From Bacteroidota bacterium (GTDB lineage: Bacteria; Bacteroidota; Ignavibacteria; UBA10030; UBA8401): a DNA stretch of 43,321 nucleotides. The stretch covers positions 1 to 43,321 of the forward strand of contig JABWAK010000027.1 of assembly GCA_013361065.1 (NCBI GenBank), written 5' to 3'. Positions 26,001-33,801 of the stretch are shown piece after piece. The position numbers were made by a program, and so were the translations under genes. The stretch's first letter is position 1; every line of letters starts with the position of its first letter. Under the pieces are notes generated by a model. That model did no database searches. It was not told where the DNA came from and was given only the letters and a program-made list of their open reading frames with translations.

Positions 26001-27090
26001 CGGCAAGGAGGTTCGTCCCTGTCGCTTCGATCCAGCGCCAGCTGCGGTCCTTATGCCGCCACCGGATCTCCACCAGGATGCTCCGTTCCGGCCGGTGCAG
26101 CAGGTCGGCGAAGCGTTCCTTGTTCTGTTCCGCCTCGTCCGGATGGAAGAACTCGAAGACGGAGCGTCCGGTATATTCCTCCACCGTGTATCCGAGCATC
26201 GGCGTGATGGACCCGGTGGCATAGGCGACCGTTCCCTGCGCATCGATGATCACGACCACTTCGGAACTCTTCTCGATGAGCGCGCGGAACCGTTTCTCGC
26301 TCCGGTGCAGTTCGTCCTGGGAGCGGCGCCGTTCGGTGACGTCGCGGAACGTGAGCACGACGCCGGTGATGCCGCCGGCATCGTCGACGATCGGCGCAGC
26401 GGAATCCTCGATGAAGGTGCGCCGTCCGTCCCGGGCGATCAGAATGGTGTGGTTGGTAAGGCTGAGCGGTGTTCGTTCCCGGAGCACCTTGGCGACCGGA
26501 TTGGGGAGCCGTTTCCCGGTCCCCTCGTTCTCCACCACGAACACCTCGGCGAGCTTCCGGCCGACCGCTTCCTGCTGCGGCCATCCGGTCAGCTGTTCGG
26601 CGATGATGTTCATGAAGGTGATGAGACCCTTCTTGTCCGTGGCGATCACCGCATCGCCGATGCTGCGGAGGGTGGTGGTGAGCCAGAGCTGCTGTTCGCG
26701 GAGCTGACGGCGGGCCTTGTACTTGAAGAGGGCCATCTCAACGGTGGTGCGCACATCGCGCTCGTCGAACGGCTTCAGGATGTACCCGTCCGCATCGGTG
26801 CGGTGCGCCTCTTCCAGCGTCTGCTCGTCCGAATGGGCGGTGAGGAACACGATCGGGATATCGTACTGTGCCGTGATGGTCCGGGCCGCTTCGATGCCGT
26901 TCATCGGTCCCTTCAGACTGATATCCATCACGATGACATCGGGCCGGAGTTCCGCGGCCAGGGCGACCGCCTGTTTCCCCGCAGCCGTCTCGCCGACGAC
27001 GGTGAACCCGGCATCGGTCAGGATGGAACGGAGGTCGAGTGCGACGATCTTCTCATCCTCCACGATGAGCACATTCTTCTTCTTCTTCAT
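23098..27090 (-). CDS. Multi-PAS/GAF hybrid kinase with receivers at both ends
   Basis: 1330-residue cytoplasmic signalling protein. N-terminal receiver (about 6-120): Asp56 in IVMDISLKGPMNG and Lys106. Then PAS (132-255), PAS (262-382), GAF (395-555), and three more PAS domains (578-697, 702-823, 830-948), most ending in a DITERK-type C-cap. HisKA with His972 in LAGGIAHDFNNLLAMI, HATPase_c with Asn1084, G boxes DTGAGM and GTGLGLAI, and a C-terminal receiver with Asp1216/1217, Asp1262 and Lys1312. The IAHDFNNLLA kinase type and terminal receiver are typical of PAS-rich hybrid kinases. The ATG at 27090 overlaps the stop of the MASE1 kinase (ATGA), so the pair is translationally coupled and the N-terminal receiver is a natural target of that kinase. 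No DNA-binding domain. Confidence 0.95.
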   Translation of the reverse strand: MKKKKNVLIVEDEKIVALDLRSILTDAGFTVVGETAAGKQAVALAAELRPDVIVMDISLKGPMNGIEAARTITAQYDIPIVFLTAHSDEQTLEEAHRTDADGYILKPFDERDVRTTVEMALFKYKARRQLREQQLWLTTTLRSIGDAVIATDKKGLITFMNIIAEQLTGWPQQEAVGRKLAEVFVVENEGTGKRLPNPVAKVLRERTPLSLTNHTILIARDGRRTFIEDSAAPIVDDAGGITGVVLTFRDVTERRRSQDELHRSEKRFRALIEKSSEVVVIIDAQGTVAYATGSITPMLGYTVEEYTGRSVFEFFHPDEAEQNKERFADLLHRPERSILVEIRWRHKDRSWRWIEATGTNLLADPAVGGIVVNFRDITQRKESEQQLNHLNRRLDLIARVTGEVIGALPIQKQAREMIDQVKQAFAVDAVIIRVTENEQLQLLASIGVAEHRLMKERPASAGIPKQIMSNRRALAVKDVRENFSRSLMQPDTGPEGGAFEFISYAGAPLLIGHTVIGIVGLYTTARVREFSATDLEHLQIVANHISVAIANARLFKEIREQNVEMMRHIEEQNRAELLLRESEERYRELVEHSPTAIFVHVNGIIQFVNHAAVILFGASVPRELIGRRMMDHIHPDYRENARLRMEKVYANYIQPTAEQKYLRLDGGVIDVEISAIPFTFEGEPAAQVIARDITERKLHEIALLESELRFRSLFENAKDAVFLTDTRTGTIIDVNAEAEKLLRRSRTEIIGKHQSFIHPPERSEEAESLFREQILTLGEHAVEFEVVDARGVRVPVEIKASVVRLDDNRIIAQGIFRDISERKLAERALRESEEKYRRLFEDSKDGIYITTFDGVMLDVNTSMMEILGYTDKQEMKKRRVPDFYYYPADRIKFIKEFESKDYVKDFEVVLRKQDGSKAHVLLTTVVIRDEEGKPALFNGSMRDITQNKQLEQQLIQAQKMESIGTLAGGIAHDFNNLLAMILGTAELIKRQAKENPAIRGYIERIIEASERGASISKQLLLFSRPEQAELLPISVHTVIAQTVDFLTHFLPKQYVVVPRTASTSGIIMGDAGHLHQALLNLSINARDAMPNGGVITLSTALLPGDEVRRRFPDAPDHEYVSLSVKDTGAGMDETIQQRIFEPFFSTKARGKGTGLGLAIVHGIVRLHKGLIDVSSTPGTGTTFTMYFPSIAVEATEEPKDETPMQPQRPATVLIVDDEEMLREILVESLREEGFETLSAVDGIDALRVYAEHRGRIALVITDLGMPNMGGEELFAKLHSMDPAVKVIVSSGFLDSTSRSELLQRGIRDVVTKPYKFDQIISVIQRVLKND

Positions 27091-29387
27091 ACCGCAGCGT
27101 GCCGGTGATTGGGGAATTCTATGGTGACGACGGTGCCGGGACCGGGACCGGTATCGATGGTCCCGTGCAGCTGTTCCGTGAGTGCGCGGACGATCCGGAG
27201 ACCGAGCGATCCTCCGGCCGGACGTTTCGCCGGCATCCCGGTGCCGGTATCGCTCACGGACAGCCGGACCGTGGAGGACCGGAGCTGTTTCATCGAGACC
27301 GTGATGGTGCCGGAGCGGCCGCGCGGGAATGCATATTTCAGAGCATTCGAGACCAGTTCGTTGATGATCAGACCGCACGGCACCGCTTCGTCCATTCCGA
27401 GCAGCACACGGCCCACCTTCACAGTGATGGTGACCGAAGCGGCACGCGGCCCGAACGACCGCTGCAGCGATGCGGTCAGCTGACGGATATAAGCGGCGAA
27501 ATCAACGCTGGCCAGGTCATCGGACTGGTAGAGGATCTCATGGATGAGCGCCATCGATTTCACGCGGTCCCGGCTCTCCCGGACCATGGCGACCGCCTCG
27601 GTCTCCGTACGCGAAGCCGTCTGCAAATTAAGAAGACTTGAGATGACTTGCATGTTATTCTTCACGCGGTGATGGACCTCCTTCAGCAGGATCTCCTTCT
27701 CCTGCAGGGAGCGCCGCAGCCGGTCCTCCGCTTCGATCCTGCCGGTCACATCGCGGAAGTTCGCCACGAAGGCATTCACACCGGGATTGTTGAAGAGGTT
27801 CGTCACCATCCCTTCGATATGCACCCACGCACCGCTGCGGTGCCGGAACCTGCCGAACAGATGCTGACTCCGTTCGTATTCCACCGTGAGACGGCCGAAG
27901 CGGTACGTGTAGCGTTTCGCTTCGGATGGATGGAGGATGGTGAAGATGCTCGTTCCGAGGAGTTCCTCCGGTGTATAACCGATGATCCGCTCCGCCGAAG
28001 GGCTCACGAAGATGATCATCCCGCGTTTGTCCATCAGCATGATCCCGTCGGCACTCTTCTCGATGAGCACGCGGAACCGTTCCTCGCTCTCGCGCAGCCT
28101 GCGGAAGATCGTGTTCTGCAGGGTGATGTCCGCCATCGTACCGAGCAGCCGGTACGCCTCTGCTGCCCCGTTGCTGCGGTAGAGATATGTGCCGCGGTCC
28201 AGCACATCGACGTAGGAACCGTCCTTCCGCCGGAACCGGTACTCCATCCTCAGTTCCGTCCGTTCCCGCATCGCCCTGTTCATCTGCTCCTCCGCCCCGC
28301 TCCGGTCATCCGGGTGGACATGCTCGAGCCATTGGTCGACACCGATCGTGCGGAACTCCTCCGGTCCGTAGAGCGTCACTTCGTGCACCGCCCCTCCCCA
28401 CAGGATCGAACCGGTCGCGATATCATAGTCATAGACCAATTGTCCTGTCCGTTCCGTGACAAGACGGTAGCGCTCCTCGCTGTTCCGGACCGTCTGGTCC
28501 GCACTATTGCGTTCCTCCGCAAGCGAGGCAAGCGAGAGCGCGGTCGCCCCGAGCATCAGCACGAAGAGGTCCACCAGCAGGATACTGGCCGCATAACTGT
28601 CCGCAGCGAAGAGCCCGGCGCCGGTCGCAACGGAGAGCACGGCGTTCAGAGCGATGACGAACACGGCGCTGACGGCACCGATGATGCCGAACCGAACGGA
28701 GGCGATCACCGCCAGCGGGAAGAGGATGAAGACGACATGGAAGGTGAATCCGGAGGTCACGGCCGCGCCGTTGAAGACGACCGCCGAGAGGATACCGGCA
28801 GCGATCATGAGGAGGGCGAACTCCGCCACACGGCGCCTTCCCCACTGACCGGTCCACGGCGCCGTCAGCAGACAGAGTGCCGGAGTGAGCACGATGACGC
28901 CGACCAGATTCCCCATCCACCAGAGCAGGATGTTCAACGGCTGGAACGGTTCATCCGGCACCACAAGCAGGGAATGGATCACGCTGCCCAGCAGTGCACC
29001 GGCGGCAGTACTGACGGCACCGCTCATCACGATCAGTCTTCCCACATCGCGCAGCGACCGGAGCCCGGGATCGAACTCCGAACGCCGGAGCAGGAAGGCG
29101 CCAAGCAGCGCCTCCAGCGATGCCACACATGCCAGCAGTAACGCCGCCGGAACCGACGGCAGGAAAATGAGGAAACTCACCGCGGTTCCCGCGAGTACCG
29201 CCGGCACGATATGACGGCCCATCAGGAAGAGCAGGAGGATGGTCAACCCGGAGGGCGACCAGACCTGCGTGAGTCCGGTGCCGGTATACGCAAGCGACAT
29301 ACCGATACCATGGATACCGGCGATGGCCACCGTGAACAGAACGAGCTGGAGCGGATATGGGATTGCCTGAACGGAGAGGGTGCGCAC
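27087..29387 (-). CDS. MASE1-PAS-PAS histidine kinase of the HisKA_2 family
   Basis: 766 residues from a GTG at 29387. Eight or more hydrophobic helices (about 12-290) form a MASE1-type membrane sensor, with QVWSPSGLTILLLFLMGR as the family-like landmark. PAS domains follow at about 302-425 (HPDDRS, YRFRRKDGSYV) and 432-550 (GIMLMDKRGMIIFVSPS, GYTPEELLG). The kinase core is HisKA_2: LLKEVHHRVKNNMQVISSLL, with His573 the likely phospho-acceptor, then a short HATPase_c (INELVSNALKYAFPRG, DTGTGM, GGSLGLRIV). Receivers served by this class are often unlinked or adjacent; here a receiver-first hybrid kinase overlaps by 4 bp. The start is uncertain: no Shine-Dalgarno is visible and no ATG precedes helix 1. 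The longer frame upstream is antisense to the symporter gene. Confidence 0.9.
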   Translation of the reverse strand: MRTLSVQAIPYPLQLVLFTVAIAGIHGIGMSLAYTGTGLTQVWSPSGLTILLLFLMGRHIVPAVLAGTAVSFLIFLPSVPAALLLACVASLEALLGAFLLRRSEFDPGLRSLRDVGRLIVMSGAVSTAAGALLGSVIHSLLVVPDEPFQPLNILLWWMGNLVGVIVLTPALCLLTAPWTGQWGRRRVAEFALLMIAAGILSAVVFNGAAVTSGFTFHVVFILFPLAVIASVRFGIIGAVSAVFVIALNAVLSVATGAGLFAADSYAASILLVDLFVLMLGATALSLASLAEERNSADQTVRNSEERYRLVTERTGQLVYDYDIATGSILWGGAVHEVTLYGPEEFRTIGVDQWLEHVHPDDRSGAEEQMNRAMRERTELRMEYRFRRKDGSYVDVLDRGTYLYRSNGAAEAYRLLGTMADITLQNTIFRRLRESEERFRVLIEKSADGIMLMDKRGMIIFVSPSAERIIGYTPEELLGTSIFTILHPSEAKRYTYRFGRLTVEYERSQHLFGRFRHRSGAWVHIEGMVTNLFNNPGVNAFVANFRDVTGRIEAEDRLRRSLQEKEILLKEVHHRVKNNMQVISSLLNLQTASRTETEAVAMVRESRDRVKSMALIHEILYQSDDLASVDFAAYIRQLTASLQRSFGPRAASVTITVKVGRVLLGMDEAVPCGLIINELVSNALKYAFPRGRSGTITVSMKQLRSSTVRLSVSDTGTGMPAKRPAGGSLGLRIVRALTEQLHGTIDTGPGPGTVVTIEFPNHRHAAV

Positions 29388-29480
29388 GGGAGTAAGGTAG
29401 AGAGTGCAGCAGAGAAAATCAATCACACGATCCTGTATTTCCTCCTTCTTTTTCTCCTCTTTTTTTCTTTTATTTTTCGC

Positions 29481-30869
29481 ATGAATCTGTTGCTCATCGG
29501 CATCCTTGCCTTCATCGCCGTCCAGCTGGCCATCGGCTACATCGTCTCCCGGAAGGTCCGGTCGGAGGATGACTACCTTCTGGCAGGACGCCAACTCGGC
29601 GTTCCCCTTGCGACCTTCTCCATCTTCGCCACGTGGTTCGGCGCCGAATCGTGCATCGGTTCCGCCGGAACGGCGTACGATGCCGGACTCGCCGGCATCT
29701 CCTCCGATCCGTTCGGGTACGGACTCTGCATCCTCATCGTCGGTTCTTTCTTCGCGCGGAAGTTCTGGGACATGAAGCTCGTCACCATCGCCGATTACCT
29801 CCGCGTGCGCTACTCCGAACGGAGCGCGCGTCTCTGTGCGCTGCTGATGGTGCCGACCTCCTTCCTCTGGACGGCAGCCCAGATCCGCGCCTTCGGCACC
29901 GTGCTCTCCGCCGTGACGGAGATCGATCTGACCCTGGCGATCGCCGCCGCGACCGGCATCGTCCTCTTCTATACATCGTTCGGCGGCATGATGGCGGATG
30001 TGATCACGGACCTGATCCAGGGAACGATCCTCATCACCGGACTCGGGATGCTCCTCTATTTCACGGCGGACCATCTCGGCGGTGCGGCATCCTTCGCGGC
30101 CCATATCGGCGCCGGCATCTCCTCCGGCGCTGCAGCGAACGACATGAGCCTGCTGCAGCGTGCGGAACAATGGCTCATCCCCATCTGCGGTTCCATCTTC
30201 GCCCAGGAACTGATCTCCCGCACCCTCTCTTCCCGCTCATCCGCCGTGGCACAGCGTTCCGCACTGACCGCGGGAGTACTGTACATCCTGGTGGGACTCA
30301 TCCCGCTCTCCATCGGTCTGGCCGGCGCCTCCATCGTGCCGGGACTCACGGACGGCGAACAGGTGCTGCCGGCGATGGCCTCACGCTTCCTGACGCCGAC
30401 CCTGTACATCATCTTCACCGGAGCGATGATCTCCGCCATCCTCTCCACCGTGGACAGCACCCTGCTCGCCATCTCCGCCCTGATCACCCACAACGCCTTC
30501 CCGATGAGCAAAAACCTCCCGGAACGGCAGAAGATCGCCATCGACCGGACGATCGTGATCATCGCCGGACTCGCCTCGGCGCTCTTCGCTCTCGGTGCGG
30601 ACGGCGTCTATGAACTGGTGAAGGATGCCTCCGCCTTCGGCAGCGCCGGCATCTTCGTGGTGATCCTGCTGGGGGTCTATACGAAACTGGGGAATGACCG
30701 CGGCGCCATCGCCACGCTGGCGGGCGGAACGATAACGTGGATCGTCTGTTATTACATCCTCGGACTGGAGTTCAGCTATCTGTACTCACTGCTTGTCAGC
30801 TTCACCCTCTACTTCCTCTTCCACTTCTTCCCTGGCACGGGCATTCGTTCATCGGCATCAACCGCGTAA
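29481..30869 (+). CDS. Sodium:solute symporter (SSS) family transporter
   Basis: 462 residues, about 13 hydrophobic helices, LeuT-fold SSS family (relatives of PutP, PanF and SGLT). The N-terminal pattern YIVSRKVRSEDDYLLAGRQL followed by FATWFGAESCIGSAGTAYD is typical of the family, as is ISAILSTVDSTLLAISALI, whose adjacent Ser/Thr residues commonly line the Na2 site. Substrate cannot be assigned; a proline dehydrogenase lies 28 kb away, but sequence alone does not make this PutP. The ATG at 29481 has no Shine-Dalgarno and is preceded by a long pyrimidine tract (29440-29480). Divergent from the MASE1 kinase, with only 93 bp between the two starts, so a shared control region is possible. Confidence 0.9.
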   Translation: MNLLLIGILAFIAVQLAIGYIVSRKVRSEDDYLLAGRQLGVPLATFSIFATWFGAESCIGSAGTAYDAGLAGISSDPFGYGLCILIVGSFFARKFWDMKLVTIADYLRVRYSERSARLCALLMVPTSFLWTAAQIRAFGTVLSAVTEIDLTLAIAAATGIVLFYTSFGGMMADVITDLIQGTILITGLGMLLYFTADHLGGAASFAAHIGAGISSGAAANDMSLLQRAEQWLIPICGSIFAQELISRTLSSRSSAVAQRSALTAGVLYILVGLIPLSIGLAGASIVPGLTDGEQVLPAMASRFLTPTLYIIFTGAMISAILSTVDSTLLAISALITHNAFPMSKNLPERQKIAIDRTIVIIAGLASALFALGADGVYELVKDASAFGSAGIFVVILLGVYTKLGNDRGAIATLAGGTITWIVCYYILGLEFSYLYSLLVSFTLYFLFHFFPGTGIRSSASTA

Positions 30870-30906
30870 TGTGTGGAGTGTGCGGTTTCGCTCTTTTGCG
30901 TCACGC

Positions 30907-30956
30907 AGATTCTTCACTCGCATTCACGGCACGAGGCCGGCTCGTTCAGAATGACC
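30907..30956. repeat. Dispersed-repeat-like intergenic element (AGATTCTTC...TCAGAATGAC type)
   Basis: The stretch opens AGATTCTTCACTCG and closes CTCGTTCAGAATGACC, with a GC-rich middle (GGCACGAGGCCGGC). The arrangement resembles short intergenic repeats of the form AGATTCTTC-GCTTCG-CTCAGAATGAC found in many bacterial genomes; that resemblance is from memory. Only one copy is in the window. Confidence 0.4.
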
Positions 30957-30974
30957 GTTGAACGAAAATTACGG

Positions 30975-31013
30975 GAATTGAATCATTGGCCCATTGATTC
31001 ATTGATTCAATTC
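30975..31013. repeat. Perfect 11-bp inverted repeat with CATTGATT tandem
   Basis: GAATTGAATCA (30975-30985) and TGATTCAATTC (31003-31013) are exact inverted repeats around a 17-nt loop. The 3' part also contains two exact tandem copies of CATTGATT (30992-31007). No T-tract follows, so a terminator is not indicated. Confidence 0.6.
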
Positions 31014-31060
31014 ATTGTCAGTGCAATTCATTTCCACAGTTTCGCGATCTTTCAATTCTT

Positions 31061-31087
31061 CTCTGTGTTCTTTGCGAACTCTGCGGT
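31061..31087. repeat. Short 9-nt-periodic intergenic motif
   Basis: A degenerate period of about nine bases, TCTGTGTTC / TTTGCGAAC / TCTGCGGTA, between the symporter and the lipoprotein gene. Similar strings occur as scattered intergenic sequences in other genomes, from memory. No coding sense. Confidence 0.35.
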
Positions 31088-31115
31088 ATTCTGTAATTGG
31101 TTCCGAGGATTGGTT

Positions 31116-31640
31116 CTATTCGATCAGCACACCGTACTTCATCAGCGAGGTACGGATGCGTGCATCATTCCGGTATTCCGGTGCACCTTGCGGCAGGGTG
31201 ATGGCGTACGGGGGACCGGACAGGATATCGATCACGGCACAGGCAGGCGGGATACTGGAGGAGGTCGTCCACCAGAACGTACCGAGGTAGATCCTGTCGA
31301 TCCCTACCACGATAACGAATGGGACGCCGTGTGCGACATTCTTCCGCTGTTTCAGCAGATCCATGGCCGGTGTGAGCTGTTCCTTCACGGTGAAGGTATG
31401 TTCCGCCCACCGGTATCCGGTCAGGTCGGAGACCAGGATGAAGGCAGTATCGGCGAGCTGCAGTGCGGAGAGCGGTTTCGCCACCGCATCGTTCGCGGTG
31501 AGCGTGGTATCGCGGAGCAGGTAGACGGCGAAGGTGTCCTCCACCTCCTCAATCTGTACGGTACTGTCGCAGGAATGGAGCAGCGCTGCCCCGCAAAGGA
31601 ACAGCGCTGAGACGAACATATACCGCGCGGAAGTTACCAT
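31116..31640 (-). CDS. Putative lipoprotein of unknown function
   Basis: 174 residues, not recognised. The N-terminus MVTSARYMFVSALFLCGAAL ends in a LLHSC lipobox (Cys24), predicting a lipid anchor. The mature part is a small mixed alpha/beta domain (DTFAVYLLRDTTLTAND, FVIVVGIDRIYLGTFWW) with an aromatic WW pair. It is the last of six same-strand envelope genes. A second in-frame ATG lies at 31619, but the one at 31640 supplies the positive charge a signal peptide needs. Neither has a Shine-Dalgarno. A TATATT box (31652-31647) lies only 6 nt before the first ATG, so a leaderless transcript or use of the second ATG are both possible. Confidence 0.7.
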   Translation of the reverse strand: MVTSARYMFVSALFLCGAALLHSCDSTVQIEEVEDTFAVYLLRDTTLTANDAVAKPLSALQLADTAFILVSDLTGYRWAEHTFTVKEQLTPAMDLLKQRKNVAHGVPFVIVVGIDRIYLGTFWWTTSSSIPPACAVIDILSGPPYAITLPQGAPEYRNDARIRTSLMKYGVLIE

Positions 31641-31688
31641 TGCTGTAATATAAAGAAAATCAGAAGCGAATGGAATGCTGCTCCCGCA

Positions 31689-32357
31689 TCAGAACGCATA
31701 ACCGACAACGACCATCAGTGCGGAGATCGGCATTTTCCCTTCCCACACGAATGTTCCGTTGATCATCGTCACGCTCGCTTCGGATTTGAATTCCGGTTCG
31801 GAGCGGAAGTACCGCACCGAGAGATCGAAGGAACTGAACACACGGGCGCCGGCGGAGAGGCTGAATGCCATGGCGGAGGATGAGGATGAGCTCGCGACGA
31901 TACTGATCACGTTATCCGAGATATTCAAGCCCGGGTACGAAGCGAACAGGATGCCTCCCTGGGCCATCACGAACGGACGGACGGTCTCTGTGACCGGAAT
32001 GTTCACCCGGGCACCCGCCAGCAGATAGGTCGTGGAAAAGGAACGATCCTCGATCGTGGCGCCGGCAGGAAACCCGCCTTCTTTGAGGATCGCTTCACCA
32101 TCCCTTGAATTCCTGGAATAATTCACCGATCCAACAATGGCAACATTCTTATCCGAGACCATCATAACATCGGCACCGATCCCGAACCCCGGCAGGGCAA
32201 ACCCAGCCCTGTCCGCCGTTGTGGAAGCAAAGTCACCTGTCGGCATTGAGAACAATCCATAGACCTGGAATTCCTCAGTGAAGACGAGTTTGGATTGAGC
32301 ACCGGCGGTCACAGCCAGTGCGAACAACAGCATGAACATCCTATTCATAGAACGCAT
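31689..32357 (-). CDS. Predicted outer-membrane beta-barrel protein (small)
   Basis: 222 residues. The signal peptide (MNRMFMLLFALAVTAGAQS, preceded by MRS) is followed by about eight amphipathic strands, e.g. FQVYGLFSMPTGDFAS, AIVGSVNYSRN and ARVNIPVTETVRPFVMAQGG, ending MVVVGYAF with a terminal Phe. This is the usual look of an eight-stranded OmpA/OmpX-like barrel. The ATG at 32357 was chosen because AAGAAGG lies six bases upstream; the longer open frame runs back into the T9SS gene. It lies 53 nt after the small T9SS protein. Role unknown. Confidence 0.78.
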   Translation of the reverse strand: MRSMNRMFMLLFALAVTAGAQSKLVFTEEFQVYGLFSMPTGDFASTTADRAGFALPGFGIGADVMMVSDKNVAIVGSVNYSRNSRDGEAILKEGGFPAGATIEDRSFSTTYLLAGARVNIPVTETVRPFVMAQGGILFASYPGLNISDNVISIVASSSSSSAMAFSLSAGARVFSSFDLSVRYFRSEPEFKSEASVTMINGTFVWEGKMPISALMVVVGYAF

Positions 32358-32410
32358 ATCGAACCTTCTTGTGTGTGTGATGTGGGGCTGCAAACGATCG
32401 AAGCGCTGAT

Positions 32411-33244
32411 TCATCGCAGCAGATGAAATGTCCGTACGGTCCTTCGTCCGCCGGAGATGAGTTGATAGAAATAGATACCACTGGCCAATCCCTGAGCGGT
32501 CCACTGCTCGGCGTAGGAACCGGCACGCCGGAAGCCTGAGGCGACGACCGCCACCTCCCTTCCCAGCATATCGAACACGGACAATCGCGTCGAACCATCC
32601 TCGGAAAGCGTAAAAGGGATCGTCGTGGAGGGATTGAACGGATTCGGGAAGTTCTGACCGAGGGTGAATTGGTCCGGTACGTCCGGTCCGCACACGATCA
32701 CCTTCACCACATTCCCGAACTGAACGCCGTTGACGACACAGCCGGTGAGGATGTTCGAATAGTTCGGCCACGGAGGAGGCGGATCACCGTAAAAATGTTT
32801 CGCGGTCAGTCCGAAACCTTCGGTCAGTTCAAACTCATTCGTGACGAGGGCATCATACCGGTACCGTATCCGTCTCGCCTTCTTGCCGAAGACCGAAATG
32901 CTGTCGATGGCAGTGATCGTGGTCCGCTCTTGCATAAAGATGCGGACCGTATCCCCCACCGCTCCTTTCAGCGAAAAGAATCGCGTCTCAATATCCTGAC
33001 GATAGCCATAATAGTAGACATAGGCCGAATCGGTCCGCACATAGATCCCGCCTGCCCGGTCCGACCGGTCGAGGACAGTATAGATGCGTCCGTTCGGCAT
33101 GAGCGTATCGTTCACCACCCGTACCGGAACGGAGGAAGAGTCATAGTACCACCGGTTACCGACCGTCAGCGGATAGTACGGTGCTGACGATTGTGCGAGG
33201 ATGCCTTGTATGGCTGCCACGGCAAGGATAAGAACGGTACGCAT
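32411..33244 (-). CDS. T9SS-exported protein with C-terminal sorting domain
   Basis: 277 residues. Signal peptide MRTVLILAVAAIQGILAQS, then a domain of about 170 residues beginning YYPLTVGNRWYYDSS, a motif often found in secreted FCB proteins, with YVYYYGYRQD and GLTAKHFYGDPPPPWP. The C-terminus is a type A sorting domain: NFPNPFNPSTTIPFTLSEDG, FDMLGREVAVV, GLASGIYFYQL and a final FHLLR. It is therefore predicted to be exported by T9SS to the surface or medium. The ATG at 33244 has a GGAGG Shine-Dalgarno; another ATG six codons upstream overlaps the preceding stop (ATGA) but lacks one. Ligand or activity unknown. Confidence 0.88.
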   Translation of the reverse strand: MRTVLILAVAAIQGILAQSSAPYYPLTVGNRWYYDSSSVPVRVVNDTLMPNGRIYTVLDRSDRAGGIYVRTDSAYVYYYGYRQDIETRFFSLKGAVGDTVRIFMQERTTITAIDSISVFGKKARRIRYRYDALVTNEFELTEGFGLTAKHFYGDPPPPWPNYSNILTGCVVNGVQFGNVVKVIVCGPDVPDQFTLGQNFPNPFNPSTTIPFTLSEDGSTRLSVFDMLGREVAVVASGFRRAGSYAEQWTAQGLASGIYFYQLISGGRRTVRTFHLLR

Positions 33245-33258
33245 CGTTCCTCCACGGA

Positions 33259-33756
33259 TCATTCGGACCAGGAAAGAGCAACGACCATCTCCGGCTCACC
33301 ATTCCCATTCAGGAACCGGATCTCTTCCACGCCATCCAGCTGCGCTGCGTCGAACTCCAGCGTGCGGTCCTGCAGCAGAGAGACGGAGGACAGGTTCACA
33401 TCCAGCCGGTCCGGCGTGAGATTGTATGCCGCACCGGAGATGAAATCCACACCGCATCCGATCAGGCCTCCGAAGAGGATATTTCCCAGCAGCCAGCCGG
33501 AGATCTTCTTGGTGATTCGGACATTCACATCACTATACCCTTCCTTCCGGAGTGTGATCAGGTGATGCTCCTTCCGGCTGAGCGTGAGCCGGGTCGGCGA
33601 GAGACCGCTCCGCATCCCGTCCACCCACACTTCGGCATCGGCGGGATTGGTCACGACATTCATCGTCTGCGAGGAACCGTGGATGATGGTGGCGCATCCG
33701 GTGGAAAGACGGATAGCCAAGAATACAAGAATGATCGGAACAATACGCTTACTCAT
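33259..33756 (-). CDS. PEGA-domain lipoprotein
   Basis: 165 residues. The signal peptide ends in the lipobox LSTGC (Cys21). Residues about 30-75 form a PEGA-like beta-sandwich: VVTNPADAEVWVDGMRSG, SPTRLTLSRKEHHLITLRKE, GYSDVNVRI. A hydrophobic segment (GWLLGNILFGGLIGCGVDFI) and the family-typical SGAAYNLTPDRLDVNL follow. PEGA lipoproteins are thought to bind cell wall or S-layer components. An AAGGGA Shine-Dalgarno precedes the ATG at 33756. It stands between two barrel genes and a T9SS substrate, on the same strand, suggesting one envelope operon. Confidence 0.85.
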   Translation of the reverse strand: MSKRIVPIILVFLAIRLSTGCATIIHGSSQTMNVVTNPADAEVWVDGMRSGLSPTRLTLSRKEHHLITLRKEGYSDVNVRITKKISGWLLGNILFGGLIGCGVDFISGAAYNLTPDRLDVNLSSVSLLQDRTLEFDAAQLDGVEEIRFLNGNGEPEMVVALSWSE

Positions 33757-33801
33757 GAAATCCCTTATAATTGTGGTGTGAGATAACGATGATATGGTCG
33801 A

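Noticed and set aside
24994-27108. A 704-residue plus-strand open frame (and a 566-residue one at 23257-24957)
   Set aside because: Both are antisense to the multi-PAS hybrid kinase, whose domains are unambiguous.
29388-30170. N-terminal extension of the MASE1 kinase frame
   Set aside because: It runs antisense through the symporter gene, is low-complexity Arg/Asp/Glu/Gly, and has no match to a MASE1 protein; the kinase is taken to start at 29387.
29481-30869. Naming the symporter PutP because proline dehydrogenase is in the window
   Set aside because: The genes are 28 kb apart on opposite strands, and the visible motifs define the SSS family only, not proline specificity.
30984-31022. Tandem CATTGATT units as a start of a CRISPR array
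   Set aside because: Only two units of 8 bp, no spacers of even length and no cas genes in the window.
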